A DNA stretch of 64,000 nucleotides from Nonomuraea wenchangensis (GCF_900111685.1 NZ_FOHX01000016.1:179671-243670), one strand, 5' to 3'. Shown: positions 17,898 through 26,291, numbered from the stretch's first letter. A program made the numbers and translations. The notes: a model not told the origin generated them from the letters alone.

Positions 17898-18484
17898 AGA
17901 TCGTCCTCGCCACCCGCAACCCCGGCAAGATCGCCGAGCTGCGCCGCATCCTGTCCGGGTTCGACATCGTCGGGCTGGAGGAGTTCCCCGAGATCGGCGA
18001 CGTCGCCGAGACCGGCGTCACCTTCGAGGACAACGCCCTGCTCAAGGCGCACGCCGTCGCCCAGGGCTCGGGCCTGCCCGCCGTGGCCGACGACTCCGGG
18101 CTCTGCGTCGACGTCCTCAACGGCATGCCGGGCGTCTTCTCGGCCCGCTGGTCCGGCCGGCACGGCGACGACCGGGGCAACCTCGACCTGCTGCTCGCGC
18201 AGGTCTCCGACGTGCCCGCCGACAAGCTGAGCGCCCACTTCGCCTGCGTCGCGGCCCTGGCGCTGCCCTCCGGCGAGCAGCGCGTGGTCGAGGGCACGCT
18301 GCCGGGCCACCTGGTGAGGGCGCCGCGCGGCGATCACGGCTTCGGCTACGACCCGATCTTCGTGCCCGAGGGCGAGCAGCGCACGACCGCCGAGCTGGCC
18401 CCCGAGGAGAAGGACGCCATCAGCCACCGGGGGCGGGCCTTCCGGGCGCTCGCGCCACTGGTGCGCGAACTGCTCGCTACCTGA
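17894..18484 (+). CDS. rdgB: XTP/dITP pyrophosphatase (Ham1/RdgB)
   Basis: A protein of 196 residues that removes non-canonical purine triphosphates. Typical blocks: LATRNPGKIAELR at the N-terminus, VTFEDNALLKAHA, ADDSGLCVDVLNGMPGVFSARW, and the base-recognition segment HGFGYDPIFVPEG near the C-terminus. Four-base overlap with rph implies coupling. Confidence 0.95.
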   Translation: MKIVLATRNPGKIAELRRILSGFDIVGLEEFPEIGDVAETGVTFEDNALLKAHAVAQGSGLPAVADDSGLCVDVLNGMPGVFSARWSGRHGDDRGNLDLLLAQVSDVPADKLSAHFACVAALALPSGEQRVVEGTLPGHLVRAPRGDHGFGYDPIFVPEGEQRTTAELAPEEKDAISHRGRAFRALAPLVRELLAT

Positions 18485-18486
18485 TC

Positions 18487-18640
18487 GCCGCTGCTCGTGC
18501 CGCCGCAGGCCGCGGCCCGCTCCCGCATGCCCTCCAGGCCACGGCCGCTCGCCGGCCTGCCTTTCCGCGCGGGCCCCTGGCCGTCGTCGGAGATCCTGAT
18601 CATCAGCTCGCCGGGCCAGCCAGGTGACGGGCCGGCCGAG
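18487..18640 (-). pseudogene. Remnant of a NarL-family sensor histidine kinase ATPase domain
   Basis: On the minus strand the reading LMIRISDDGQGP followed by GRGLEGMRERAAACGG matches the G1/G2 boxes of HATPase_c in HisKA_3 kinases. Only about 45 residues are recognisable; the expected closing strand is lost where it meets the rdgB end, and no upstream kinase is found. It is best read as a degraded fragment left by deletion. Confidence 0.5.
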
Positions 18641-18771
18641 GAGCATGGGGCCTGTCGTGGGCTCCTGGCCTTGGAGTGAAGGTCCGTGAAGCTGAGTTGC
18701 TGTGGCGAGAGCTCATGTGGGGGCGGGCGAGGTGAGGACGAGCCGGGAGGCGTTCCTCTCCGTCATCACGG

Positions 18772-19725
18772 TCAGAGGCGGATGCGGGCGGCGATCGGCA
18801 GGTGGTCGCTGCCCGTCCTCGGCAGCGAGTCGATTCCGGTCACCACCATCGCGCGGGTCAGGATCTGGTCGATGCGCGCCAGCGGGACGCGGGCCGGCCA
18901 GCTGAAGGCGAAATCGCGTGGCGGGGCCGTCATCAGCGAGAGCACCGGGCGTAACCCGCGATCGTCGACGGTGCTGTTGAGGTCGCCCAGCAGAAGGACA
19001 CGGCCGAGCGGTTCGGCGGCCAGCACCGCGGCGAGCCGGCGGGCGCTCTCGTCCCGGCGTACGGCGTCAAATCCTTCCAGGCCGATGCGTACGGAGGGCA
19101 AGTGGGCGACGTAGACCGCGATGTCGCCGTGCGGGGTGCGGGCAACGGCGCGCAGCCCGCGGTTCCAGTCCGGGCCGACGTCGTGCGGGCGGATGTCCAC
19201 CGGCGCGGCTTCCGCGAGGGGGTGACGGGACCAGAGGCCGACGGTGCCGTGCACTGTCCGATAGGGGTAGTCGGCGCGCAGCGCGTCCTCCCAGGCCGGC
19301 AGGGCTGCCGGCAGGAGTTCCTCCAGGCCGATCACATCCGGCCGGGCCGCGATCAGCGTGCGGGCCGTACCGGCCGGGTCGGCGTTCTCGTCGCTGACGT
19401 TGTGCTGCACGGCGACCAGGTGATGCGGCTGCTCCCCTCGGGGCAGCAGATGCCCCCCGAACTGGGCGAGCCAGGCGGCGAGCGGCAGCAGCGCGGCCAG
19501 CGCGCCCGCCGCGGAACGCCGCCACCAGGCCAGGCCGAGCAGCACGGGAACGGCCAGCGCCAGCCACGGCAGGAACGTCTCGACCAGGCTGCCGAGGCGA
19601 CCGATCCCATTCGGCACCGACTGAGGGAAGGCCAGGACGGCGGCGACCAGCACGGCGACGGCGACCAGGACGAAACGGAAGATCGGCACGCTGCGATCTT
19701 CGCAGGCTTCCGCCACTTCCGGCAT
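18772..19725 (-). CDS. Membrane-anchored endonuclease/exonuclease/phosphatase-family protein (VanJ-like)
   Basis: A protein of 317 residues. Three N-terminal hydrophobic segments are followed by an EEP domain with the conserved blocks VQHNVSDEN, DVIGLEE, LLLGDLNST and TGSDHLPIAARI (catalytic Asp-His). The layout resembles VanJ/YafD-type membrane proteins, one of which gives teicoplanin resistance in Streptomyces; activity here is unproven. ATG 19725 or GTG 19689 could be the start. Confidence 0.75.
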   Translation of the reverse strand: MPEVAEACEDRSVPIFRFVLVAVAVLVAAVLAFPQSVPNGIGRLGSLVETFLPWLALAVPVLLGLAWWRRSAAGALAALLPLAAWLAQFGGHLLPRGEQPHHLVAVQHNVSDENADPAGTARTLIAARPDVIGLEELLPAALPAWEDALRADYPYRTVHGTVGLWSRHPLAEAAPVDIRPHDVGPDWNRGLRAVARTPHGDIAVYVAHLPSVRIGLEGFDAVRRDESARRLAAVLAAEPLGRVLLLGDLNSTVDDRGLRPVLSLMTAPPRDFAFSWPARVPLARIDQILTRAMVVTGIDSLPRTGSDHLPIAARIRL

Positions 19726-19870
19726 CGCCCAGGACTTGAGCGTAATCGCGGGTGGTGGCAGTAACTCGGCGTGCACCGTCTGGCTCGCCTGACCGTGCGG
19801 CTTCTTGTTGATGACTGACGGTAGTCGTATGATGGCGGAAAGCATACGTCTAGTTGTATGAGGACATCAC

Positions 19871-19992
19871 ATGGGCAAGCACAAGGGCGACCAGCCCAAG
19901 CTGAGCCGTTCCAGCCGCCCGCGCCCGGCAAAAAGGAGGGCGACAGCGACGGTGGCAAGGGAGGCTCGCACGGCGGCGGTCCGAAGAAGTGA
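19871..19992 (+). CDS. Putative RiPP precursor for the adjacent PIMT-like methyltransferase, with an apparent 1-nt deletion
   Basis: GAGGA lies 6 bases before ATG 19871. The first ten codons (MGKHKGDQPK) all end in G or C; in the competing frame only 4 of 13 do. After about 19,900 the GC-rich third positions move to the -1 frame, which reads AEPFQPPAPGKKEGDSDGG, then KGGSHGGGPKK, and stops at TGA 19990-19992 inside the GTGA that starts the methyltransferase gene. Restoring one G in AAGCT gives an unbroken 40-residue Lys/Gly-rich peptide with an Asp-Gly site. As sequenced, frame 19871 gives a different 42-residue Arg-rich peptide. An unbroken 44-codon frame from ATG 19858 also reaches the same stop but lacks a ribosome binding site. 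Confidence 0.55.
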
Positions 19993-21134
19993 CACCTGAC
20001 CTCGACCTGGCCATCGGCGGCATGATCGACGCGATCAGCGAGACCCGCGCCCCGATCGCCGACGCGATCATCGACGCGCTGCACGCCGTGCCGAGGCACC
20101 GGTTCGTCCCCCATGTAGGGGTCGCTCTGACCGAGACCGGCCCCCGGCTCATCGACCGCGACAGCGACCCTGAAGCGTGGTGGGCGACCGTGTACGGGCC
20201 GTCCGCCATCGTGACGCAGCTCGACATGGGCGCGACCGACATCCGCGCCGTGGAAGGCCACTACACCTCCTCCAACTCCTCGCCGGGCACGGTGGTCGAC
20301 CTGCTCACGCAACTCCACCCCGAGCCCGGACACCGTGTACTCGAAGTCGGCACCGGCACGGGATGGACGGCCGCGCTGCTGGCCCACCTCGTCGGCGACG
20401 CCTCCCGGGTCACGTCCGTCGAAGTAGACCCGGCCGTCGCCGAGCAAGCGGCGAAGAACCTCGCGGCGGCCGGCGTGCACCCCAACCTGGTCGTCGGCGA
20501 CGGCGCGGACGGCCGGCCGGAGGGCGCACCGTACGACCGCGTGCACGTGACCTGCGCGGTCCACACCGTGCCCTACGCCTGGGTCGAGCAGTGCCGCCCC
20601 GGCGCGGTCATCGTCACCCCGTACTCGCCCGGATTCGACGCCGACCACTCCCTGCGGCTGGTCACCACACCGGACGGCAGCGCCATCGGGAGATTCCCCT
20701 GCGACACCCGGTACATGATGATGCGTTCCCAAAACGTCACCACCCCGGGCGACCCGGACGACGGCAGCGGCCGGCGGTTCACCACCGACCTGGATCCCCG
20801 CACGATCACCTACGCGCCGGCGGGCGCCGATCTGGTGATATCGGCCCTGACCGGGTCGTGCATGCGCCTGGACGACGACGACCGGATGTTCCTCCTCGAC
20901 CCCGGCGACCCCGGCCGGTGGGGCGTCGCCATCTACGAACCTGACGGCGAGTCGTGGGTGTACGAGCTCGGCGACCGCCACCTCTGGGAGGAGGTGACCC
21001 GCGCGTACTTCCAGTGGGTGAGCTGGGGCGAGCCGGGCCTGGAGCGGTTCGGCATGTCCGTCGATCGTGAGGGGCAGCAGCTCTGGCTCGACGCTCCCCA
21101 GGCACCCATAGGTCCACGTCGAAAGCCGGCCTGA
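19989..21134 (+). CDS. PIMT-like O-methyltransferase, FxLD/imiditide type
   Basis: A protein of 381 residues. The N-terminal two-thirds is a protein-L-isoaspartate O-methyltransferase fold with SAM motif I VLEVGTGTGWTAALL (about residues 117-131) and a HYTSSNSSP substrate-loop equivalent. The C-terminal about 45 residues carry FQWVSWGEPGLERFG and LWLDAP, the extension pattern of RiPP-associated PIMT homologues rather than of housekeeping PCMT. Such enzymes methylate an Asp side chain of a peptide, which then closes to aspartimide. GTGA overlap with the small peptide gene strengthens the pairing. Confidence 0.85.
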   Translation: MTPDLDLAIGGMIDAISETRAPIADAIIDALHAVPRHRFVPHVGVALTETGPRLIDRDSDPEAWWATVYGPSAIVTQLDMGATDIRAVEGHYTSSNSSPGTVVDLLTQLHPEPGHRVLEVGTGTGWTAALLAHLVGDASRVTSVEVDPAVAEQAAKNLAAAGVHPNLVVGDGADGRPEGAPYDRVHVTCAVHTVPYAWVEQCRPGAVIVTPYSPGFDADHSLRLVTTPDGSAIGRFPCDTRYMMMRSQNVTTPGDPDDGSGRRFTTDLDPRTITYAPAGADLVISALTGSCMRLDDDDRMFLLDPGDPGRWGVAIYEPDGESWVYELGDRHLWEEVTRAYFQWVSWGEPGLERFGMSVDREGQQLWLDAPQAPIGPRRKPA

Positions 21135-21218
21135 ACGCCGTACAAGGAGTGAGGGGCTGGGGATGTCGTAACCATCGCGTAAGAACCGGGTGGTGGCGCG
21201 GGGCGTAGCGTCGGCAGT

Positions 21219-22859
21219 GTGCAGAGGAACATCTCGGTGCCCGGCTGGGCGGGTGCGCTGGCCGGGCTGACGGCCGGTGGCGTGGCTCTCGGGTTGGCGC
21301 AGCTCGTGGCGGGGCTCTTCGGGCCGCAGACCTCGCCCGTCATCGCGGTGGGCGACGGTGTCGTTGACCTGACGCCCGCGCCCGTCAAGGACTTCGCGAT
21401 CACGACCTTCGGCGAGAACGACAAGACGGTGCTCGTCTGGGGCGTGCTGGTGCTGCTCGCCGTCGTGGCGGCGGTCATCGGCGTGCTCGCGCGGCGGCGG
21501 CTCGCGTACGGGATGGCGGGGCTGGCGGCGTTCGCGGTGGTGGGGCTGGTCGCTGTCGTCACCCGTCCGGGCGCCTCGGTCGTGGACGTTCTGCCGACGC
21601 TCGCGGGGGCCGCCGGCGGGATGTGGACGCTCGCCTGGCTGCTTCGCCGTGCCACCGTCCCCGCCGTCTCGGGGGCGCCCTCCGGCCAGGATCGCGGCGA
21701 GGGGCTCGGTGACGGCGAACGGCCCGCAGTGACGGGGGCGGGTGGCGAGGCCGAACGGCCTGCTGTCGTGCGGGCGAGCGGTGAAGCGCAGACCTTCGAT
21801 CGGCGTCGGTTGCTGACCGGGGTCGCCGGGGGTCTGGTGGTGGCCGGGGTGGGGGCGGTGGCCGGGAGCCGGCTGGCCGGGTCCCGGGCGGTGGACCTCG
21901 CCCGCGTGAACGTGGCGCTGCCCGCGCCCGCCACCCCGGCGAAGCCGATCCCCGCGGGCGCGGACCTGCGCATCGGCGGGCTGTCGTCCTTCGTCACCCC
22001 CAACCGGGACTTCTACCGGGTCGACACGGCCCTCGTCGTCCCTCAGGTCGATCCCGGTACGTGGACGCTGCGCATCCACGGCATGGTGGACCGGCCTGTC
22101 GAGATCACGTACGCCGATCTGCTCCGGATGCCGCTCACCGAGGCCGACGTCACGCTCACCTGCGTCTCCAACGAGGTGGGCGGGCGGCTCGTCGGTAACG
22201 CCCGCTGGCTCGGCGTGCACATGTCGGACATTCTGCGCCGTGCCGGTCTGCATGCCGACGCCGACATGTTGCTGTCCACGTCCGCGGACGGGTTCACCTG
22301 CGGCACGCCCGTGGACGTCGTCATGGACGGTCGTGAGGCGCTCTTCGCGATCGCCATGAACGGTGAGCCGCTGCCGGTCGAGCACGGGTTCCCGGTGCGT
22401 CAGGTGGTGCCCGGCCTGTACGGGTACGTGTCGGCCACGAAGTGGGTGGTGGACGTCAAGGTGACCAGGTTCGACCGGGACGAGGCGTACTGGACGCCGC
22501 GCGGCTGGTCGGCCAAGGCCCCGATCAAGACGCAGTCCCGCATCGACGTGCCGAGCTCGGGCGCCTCGGTCAAGCGGGGCCGTACGACGATCGCCGGCGT
22601 GGCGTGGGCCCAGCACAAGGGTGTGGCGGCCGTCGAGGTACGGGTGGACGGCGGCGCGTGGCGGGAGGCCAGGCTGGCCGACGTGCCGGGCCCGGACACC
22701 TGGCGGCAGTGGTCGCTGGACTGGGACGCCACGCCCGGCTCCCACACCCTCCAGGTACGCGCCACCGACACCACCGGCTACACCCAGACCGAGCAGGAGG
22801 CCCCGCCGGCCCCGGACGGCGCGACCGGCTGGCACACGATCACGGTCAGCGTGGCCTGA
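21219..22859 (+). CDS. Membrane-anchored molybdopterin-dependent (sulfite oxidase/YedY-like) oxidoreductase
   Basis: A protein of 546 residues. About four transmembrane segments occupy residues 10-150. A linker with RRRLLTGVAGG and a further hydrophobic stretch follows, then an extracytoplasmic Mo-cofactor domain with the cofactor cysteine in VTLTCVSNEVGG and a C-terminal immunoglobulin-like Mo-co dimerisation domain (about residues 440-546). Related proteins reduce or oxidise small S- or N-oxides; the substrate is unknown. The GTG start is at 21219. It converges on the AmaP-like gene. Confidence 0.85.
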   Translation: MQRNISVPGWAGALAGLTAGGVALGLAQLVAGLFGPQTSPVIAVGDGVVDLTPAPVKDFAITTFGENDKTVLVWGVLVLLAVVAAVIGVLARRRLAYGMAGLAAFAVVGLVAVVTRPGASVVDVLPTLAGAAGGMWTLAWLLRRATVPAVSGAPSGQDRGEGLGDGERPAVTGAGGEAERPAVVRASGEAQTFDRRRLLTGVAGGLVVAGVGAVAGSRLAGSRAVDLARVNVALPAPATPAKPIPAGADLRIGGLSSFVTPNRDFYRVDTALVVPQVDPGTWTLRIHGMVDRPVEITYADLLRMPLTEADVTLTCVSNEVGGRLVGNARWLGVHMSDILRRAGLHADADMLLSTSADGFTCGTPVDVVMDGREALFAIAMNGEPLPVEHGFPVRQVVPGLYGYVSATKWVVDVKVTRFDRDEAYWTPRGWSAKAPIKTQSRIDVPSSGASVKRGRTTIAGVAWAQHKGVAAVEVRVDGGAWREARLADVPGPDTWRQWSLDWDATPGSHTLQVRATDTTGYTQTEQEAPPAPDGATGWHTITVSVA

Positions 22860-22869
22860 ACCCCCGGAA

Positions 22870-23364
22870 CTACCGGCGTACGTGCAGGCGGGCCAGCGCC
22901 GGGGTCTCGTCGTCGCGGAGCTCGCGGCGGATCCGGCCGATGACGTCCTGGTCGAGCTTGCCCACCACGGCGCCGACGTCCGTGGCCGCCGGGCAGGTGA
23001 GCGCGAGGCGCAGGCCGTCGGGTCCGAGCCGCACCTTGGCCTTGCTCAGCCCGTCCACGCTCTTGAGCCCGACGTACAGCATGGCGGTGCCGGTGCCGTT
23101 GTGGGCGCCGCGGCGGCCCCAGCCGAGGCAGAGCAGCAGCCAGCGCAGCGCGGTCAGCGCCAGCAGGAGCAGGGCGAGGGCGAGCGCCCACAGGGGCCAG
23201 GCGGCGTCGGTCAGGGCGTGGGCGGCGGGCGCGGGCAGCACCTTGGCGTTCGGCGGCAGGCCGAGGAAGCGGCCGTGGCCGCGGAGCCAGGCGAAGCAGC
23301 CGGCCGCGGCCAGCGTGCCGCCGACGACGGCGAGGCCGATGCGGTTGCCGGTGTACTGGCGCAT
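22870..23364 (-). CDS. AmaP-like alkaline-shock membrane anchor protein
   Basis: A protein of 164 residues with two hydrophobic segments (about 8-25 and 55-82) and a cytoplasmic C-terminal domain with the AmaP-type strand pattern (GLRLALTCPAATDVGAV). AmaP proteins tether Asp23/Gls24-family proteins to the membrane. It lies directly downstream of a DUF6286 gene, as in actinobacterial Asp23 clusters, but no Asp23 gene is present here. Confidence 0.65.
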   Translation of the reverse strand: MRQYTGNRIGLAVVGGTLAAAGCFAWLRGHGRFLGLPPNAKVLPAPAAHALTDAAWPLWALALALLLLALTALRWLLLCLGWGRRGAHNGTGTAMLYVGLKSVDGLSKAKVRLGPDGLRLALTCPAATDVGAVVGKLDQDVIGRIRRELRDDETPALARLHVRR

Positions 23365-23388
23365 GTCACGCCCTCCTCGAGACGGCCA

Positions 23389-23988
23389 TCAGCCGCCTTT
23401 CCCGAGCAGCCGGACGACGACCTCGCCGGCGCCGAACGTGCCCACCCCGGCCAGGCGGTCGCCGACGGCGGTGCCGACCTGGCGGAGCATCGAGCCTGAG
23501 CTTTCGGCCTCCGTCACGACGGTGACCTCGATGGTGCGGCGGCGCAGCCGTACGTGGGCCCGGTGCACGCCGGGCACCTGCTGGGCGGCGGCCCGCAGGG
23601 TGCGGCGCAGGCCCGTACGGGTGATGCCGATGACGATGAGCGGGTCGGTGGTCTCCACCGGCACGAGCCTGGAGCGGCCGGGGACGACGGCGAGCAGCAG
23701 CATGGCGGCGCCCGCGCCAGCGAGGGCCAGGGCCGTCGTGGACGTCTCCGGCCATGAGGTACGGCCCGCCAGCTCGGCCAGTTCGTTCAGCGGAACCCAG
23801 CCGAGCGGATGCCCGAGCAGCGCCGAGACCACTTCGGCGGCGCTCGCCCCGAGCCCGCCGGCCAGCGTGAGCGACACTAGGGCGCCCGGCAGGGTGCGCG
23901 CCGGCCTGAGCGCCCGCCGCGCCCGGCGCAGGCGGCTCTGCCGCGGAGCGGCGGGCGCGGCGGAGCGTTGCCGCTGGAGCGTGGTCAT
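23389..23988 (-). CDS. DUF6286 membrane protein
   Basis: A protein of 199 residues. An Arg-rich N-terminus is followed by two membrane segments around residues 35-55 and 80-105, with the loop PLNELAELAGRTSW between them, and a C-terminal domain with QQVPGVHRAHVRLRRRTIEVTVV, resembling an Asp23-like sheet. It forms an operon with the AmaP-like gene (24-base gap). The start at ATG 23988 is chosen over an upstream one at 23997. Confidence 0.6.
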   Translation of the reverse strand: MTTLQRQRSAAPAAPRQSRLRRARRALRPARTLPGALVSLTLAGGLGASAAEVVSALLGHPLGWVPLNELAELAGRTSWPETSTTALALAGAGAAMLLLAVVPGRSRLVPVETTDPLIVIGITRTGLRRTLRAAAQQVPGVHRAHVRLRRRTIEVTVVTEAESSGSMLRQVGTAVGDRLAGVGTFGAGEVVVRLLGKGG

Positions 23989-24073
23989 CACGAGCACCAG
24001 ACGTACACGGAGGCCGGGCCGCAGCCGTCCCGTCCTCGCCGCCGGTTTGCCCGATCCTTACGGGAAGCCGACT

Positions 24074-24104
24074 GAACACGAACGGCGCTCATGTTCATTT
24101 GTTC
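24074..24104. promoter_or_regulatory. Candidate operator with paired GAAC/GTTC half-sites
   Basis: GAAC occurs at 24074 and 24080, and GTTC at 24093 and 24101. This gives a roughly symmetric cluster in the divergent gap between the DUF6286 gene and the aldolase-like gene, 23 bases before the latter's ATG. The bound regulator is unknown. Confidence 0.35.
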
Positions 24105-24126
24105 CGTATGTCGTTACGCTGCTCAT

Positions 24127-25320
24127 ATGGACGACCGCCGGCGCTACGACCATGCCACCGCTGAGCTGGAGCCTCCCTTCGCCATCCTCGACCTGGCGGC
24201 CATGCGCGCCAACGCGGCCGACCTTGTCCGGCGGGCGGGAGGCAAGCCGATCCGGGTGGCCAGCAAGTCGATCCGCAGCCGCCCCGTGCTCGAACGCGTC
24301 CTCGCCATGGACGGCTTCCGCGGCGTCATGGCGTTCACGCTCCCCGAGGCGCTGTGGCTGGCCGGGCACGGCTTCACCGACATCCTGGTCGCCTACCCGA
24401 CGGCCGACCGGCACGCGCTCGCCGCCCTCGCGGCCGACGCCGAGGCCGCCCGGCGGATCACGGTGACCGTCGACTCCGTCGCCCACCTGGACTTCATCGA
24501 GCACGCCGTGCAGGGCGCGGGGCCGAGGGCCGAGCTGCGGCTCTGCCTCGACGTCGACGCCGGGTACGTCACGCTCGGCGGCAGGTTCCGCGCCGGGGCG
24601 CTGCGCTCGCCGATCCGCGAGCCCGAGGACGCCGCCGACCTGGCCGCCGAGATCGCCAAGCGGCCGGGGCTGCGGCTGGTGGGGCTGCTGGCGTACGAGG
24701 CCCAGATCGCGGGCGTGGGCGACGCGCCGCGAGGACAGGCCGCCTACGCGCGGGCCATCCGTCTCATGCAGGCGCGCTCGGCCCGCGAGCTGGTCGTCCG
24801 GCGCGGGCGCGTGGTCAACGCCGTACGGCAGTTCGCCGAGCTGGAGTTCGTCAACGGCGGCGGCACCGGCAGCGTCGAGCTGACGGTGCGGGAGAAGGCG
24901 ATCACGGAGGTGGGCGCCGGGTCCGGGCTGTTCCATCCCCGGCTGTTCGACTTCTACCGGAGCTTCACCGGCCGCCCGGCCGCGCTCTTCGCGCTGCCGG
25001 TGGTGCGCCGGCCCCGGCCCGACGTGGTGACGGTGCTGGGCGGCGGCTATCCGGCGTCGGGGGCCGCGGGGCCGAGCCGGCTGCCGCAGCCGTACCTGCC
25101 CGCGGGCCTGCGCTACGCGCCCGACGAAGGAGCGGGCGAGGTGCAGACGCCGCTGCTCGGGCAGGCGGCGCAGGACCTGCGGACCGGTGACCGGGTGTGG
25201 TTCAGGCACGCGAAGGCGGGGGAGCTGTGCGAGCGGTTCGACGCGCTGCACCTGGTGGAGGGGGACAAGGTCGTGGAGACGGTGCCGACGTACCGGGGTG
25301 AGGGCCGCACGTTCCTCTGA
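24127..25320 (+). CDS. Alanine-racemase-N-type PLP protein (D-threonine aldolase / amino acid deaminase-like)
   Basis: A protein of 397 residues. A fold type III PLP barrel is indicated by FAILDLAAMRANAADLVRRAGGKPIRVASKSIRS (two adjoining segments; the Lys of ASKS is the PLP lysine), FVNGGGTGS and VTVLGGGYPASG. A C-terminal D-serine dehydratase-like domain holds the likely metal ligands near VWFRHAKAGELCERF (His and Cys). It probably acts on a D- or beta-hydroxy amino acid; the substrate is unknown. The start is ATG 24127. Confidence 0.82.
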   Translation: MDDRRRYDHATAELEPPFAILDLAAMRANAADLVRRAGGKPIRVASKSIRSRPVLERVLAMDGFRGVMAFTLPEALWLAGHGFTDILVAYPTADRHALAALAADAEAARRITVTVDSVAHLDFIEHAVQGAGPRAELRLCLDVDAGYVTLGGRFRAGALRSPIREPEDAADLAAEIAKRPGLRLVGLLAYEAQIAGVGDAPRGQAAYARAIRLMQARSARELVVRRGRVVNAVRQFAELEFVNGGGTGSVELTVREKAITEVGAGSGLFHPRLFDFYRSFTGRPAALFALPVVRRPRPDVVTVLGGGYPASGAAGPSRLPQPYLPAGLRYAPDEGAGEVQTPLLGQAAQDLRTGDRVWFRHAKAGELCERFDALHLVEGDKVVETVPTYRGEGRTFL

Positions 25321-25338
25321 CCCGCCGGGCTTCGCTCG

Positions 25339-25665
25339 TCAGCGGCGGCGGCGCCGCAGGAGCACGATGGCCGCGCCCACGGCCAGCACCGCGCCCACCC
25401 CGATGAGCACCGGAGCCAGGCTGGGCCGCTCGTCCTCCCACACGTGGGCGGGGTCGTCGCTGTACTCGACCGGCCGCGGCGTGACCCCGAGCGCGTCGCC
25501 GACGGACGCCACGAAGTGCCCGGCCCGGGTCTTGACGTCGGCCACCGTGCGCTCGGCGACCCGCTTGGGGTTCACCCGGTCGGCGATGGCGTCGACCGTC
25601 TGCGCCAGCTCCGCGCGCGCCCGCGCGATCCGCCGCTCCAGCTCGTCGGGATCGGTGTCAGCCAT
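25339..25665 (-). CDS. DUF3618 membrane protein
   Basis: A 108-residue protein. The N-terminal DUF3618 motif is LERRIARARAELAQTVDAIADRVNPKRVAER, given here as one continuous helix in two turns of the family pattern (ELERRIA and LAQTVDAI). A single C-terminal transmembrane helix ends in RRRRR, so the N-terminus is cytoplasmic or amphipathic. It is common in actinobacteria; the function is unknown. Confidence 0.8.
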   Translation of the reverse strand: MADTDPDELERRIARARAELAQTVDAIADRVNPKRVAERTVADVKTRAGHFVASVGDALGVTPRPVEYSDDPAHVWEDERPSLAPVLIGVGAVLAVGAAIVLLRRRRR

Positions 25666-25775
25666 GGCTCTCCTCTCGACCGTGCGCCCGGTCGTGATCA
25701 GTCTGTCAGGTCCGCGTGCGGTACGGCACGCCGGCCGGGCCGGTAGGTTGGCGGGGAGAACTCGAGGAGGGCCAC

Positions 25776-26249
25776 ATGACCGAAACCAAGCTCGCGCCCG
25801 GCGACGCCGCGCCCGAGTTCACGCTACCCACCGCCGCCGGCGGCGCCGTCTCGCTGGAGGACTACCGCGGCAAGCGGGTGATCCTCTATTTCTACCCTGC
25901 CGCGATGACGCCCGGTTGCACCAAGCAGGCCTGTGATTTCCGTGACAGTCTGGAGCAGCTCACCTCCGAGGGGTTCGTGGTGCTCGGCGTGTCCAAGGAC
26001 AAGCCGGCGAAGCTGGCCCGGTTCGCCGAGCGCGACGGGCTGACCTTCCCGCTGCTGTCGGACCCCGAGCTGGCCGTTCACAAGGCGTACGCGGCCTACG
26101 GGCTCAAGAAGCTCTACGGCAAGGAGGTGGAGGGCGTCATCCGCTCGACGTTCGTCATCGACGGCGACGGGAAGATCGAGCAGGCCCTCTACAACGTCAA
26201 GGCGACCGGGCACGTGGCCTCGCTGAAGAAGAAGCTCGGCCTGGCCTGA
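25776..26249 (+). CDS. bcp: Thioredoxin-dependent peroxiredoxin (Bcp/PrxQ)
   Basis: A protein of 157 residues. The peroxidatic Cys is in YPAAMTPGCTKQACDF, which has Cys, four residues, then a second Cys, as in PrxQ-type enzymes with an intramolecular disulfide. It reduces hydroperoxides using thioredoxin. The ATG at 25776 follows CGAGGAGGG by five bases. A perfect 8-bp hairpin lies 17 bases after the stop. Confidence 0.93.
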   Translation: MTETKLAPGDAAPEFTLPTAAGGAVSLEDYRGKRVILYFYPAAMTPGCTKQACDFRDSLEQLTSEGFVVLGVSKDKPAKLARFAERDGLTFPLLSDPELAVHKAYAAYGLKKLYGKEVEGVIRSTFVIDGDGKIEQALYNVKATGHVASLKKKLGLA

Positions 26250-26266
26250 CCCGTGTAAGATTGGCC

Positions 26267-26287
26267 GAACTGCCGGGTGGGCAGTTC
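26267..26287 (+). terminator. 8-bp hairpin between bcp and the tRNA gene
   Basis: GAACTGCC (26267-26274) pairs perfectly with GGCAGTTC (26280-26287) around loop GGGTG. There is no T-tract. It may end bcp transcription, or form the 5' leader structure of the tRNA, whose first base is 26292. Confidence 0.55.
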
Positions 26288-26291
26288 ACCA

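Noticed and set aside
19858..19992. ATG 19858 as the simple start of a 44-residue peptide
   Set aside because: It has no ribosome binding site and its first 13 codons mostly end in A/T, unlike the rest of the gene; kept only as an alternative.
19989..21134. Housekeeping protein repair methyltransferase (PCMT)
   Set aside because: The 381-residue length, the C-terminal extension and the coupled peptide gene fit the RiPP-associated class better.
19353..22835. 1160-codon open frame on the minus strand
   Set aside because: It is antisense to three genes with clear families; its Pro/Arg/Gly-rich sequence has no domain and is the usual GC-driven shadow.
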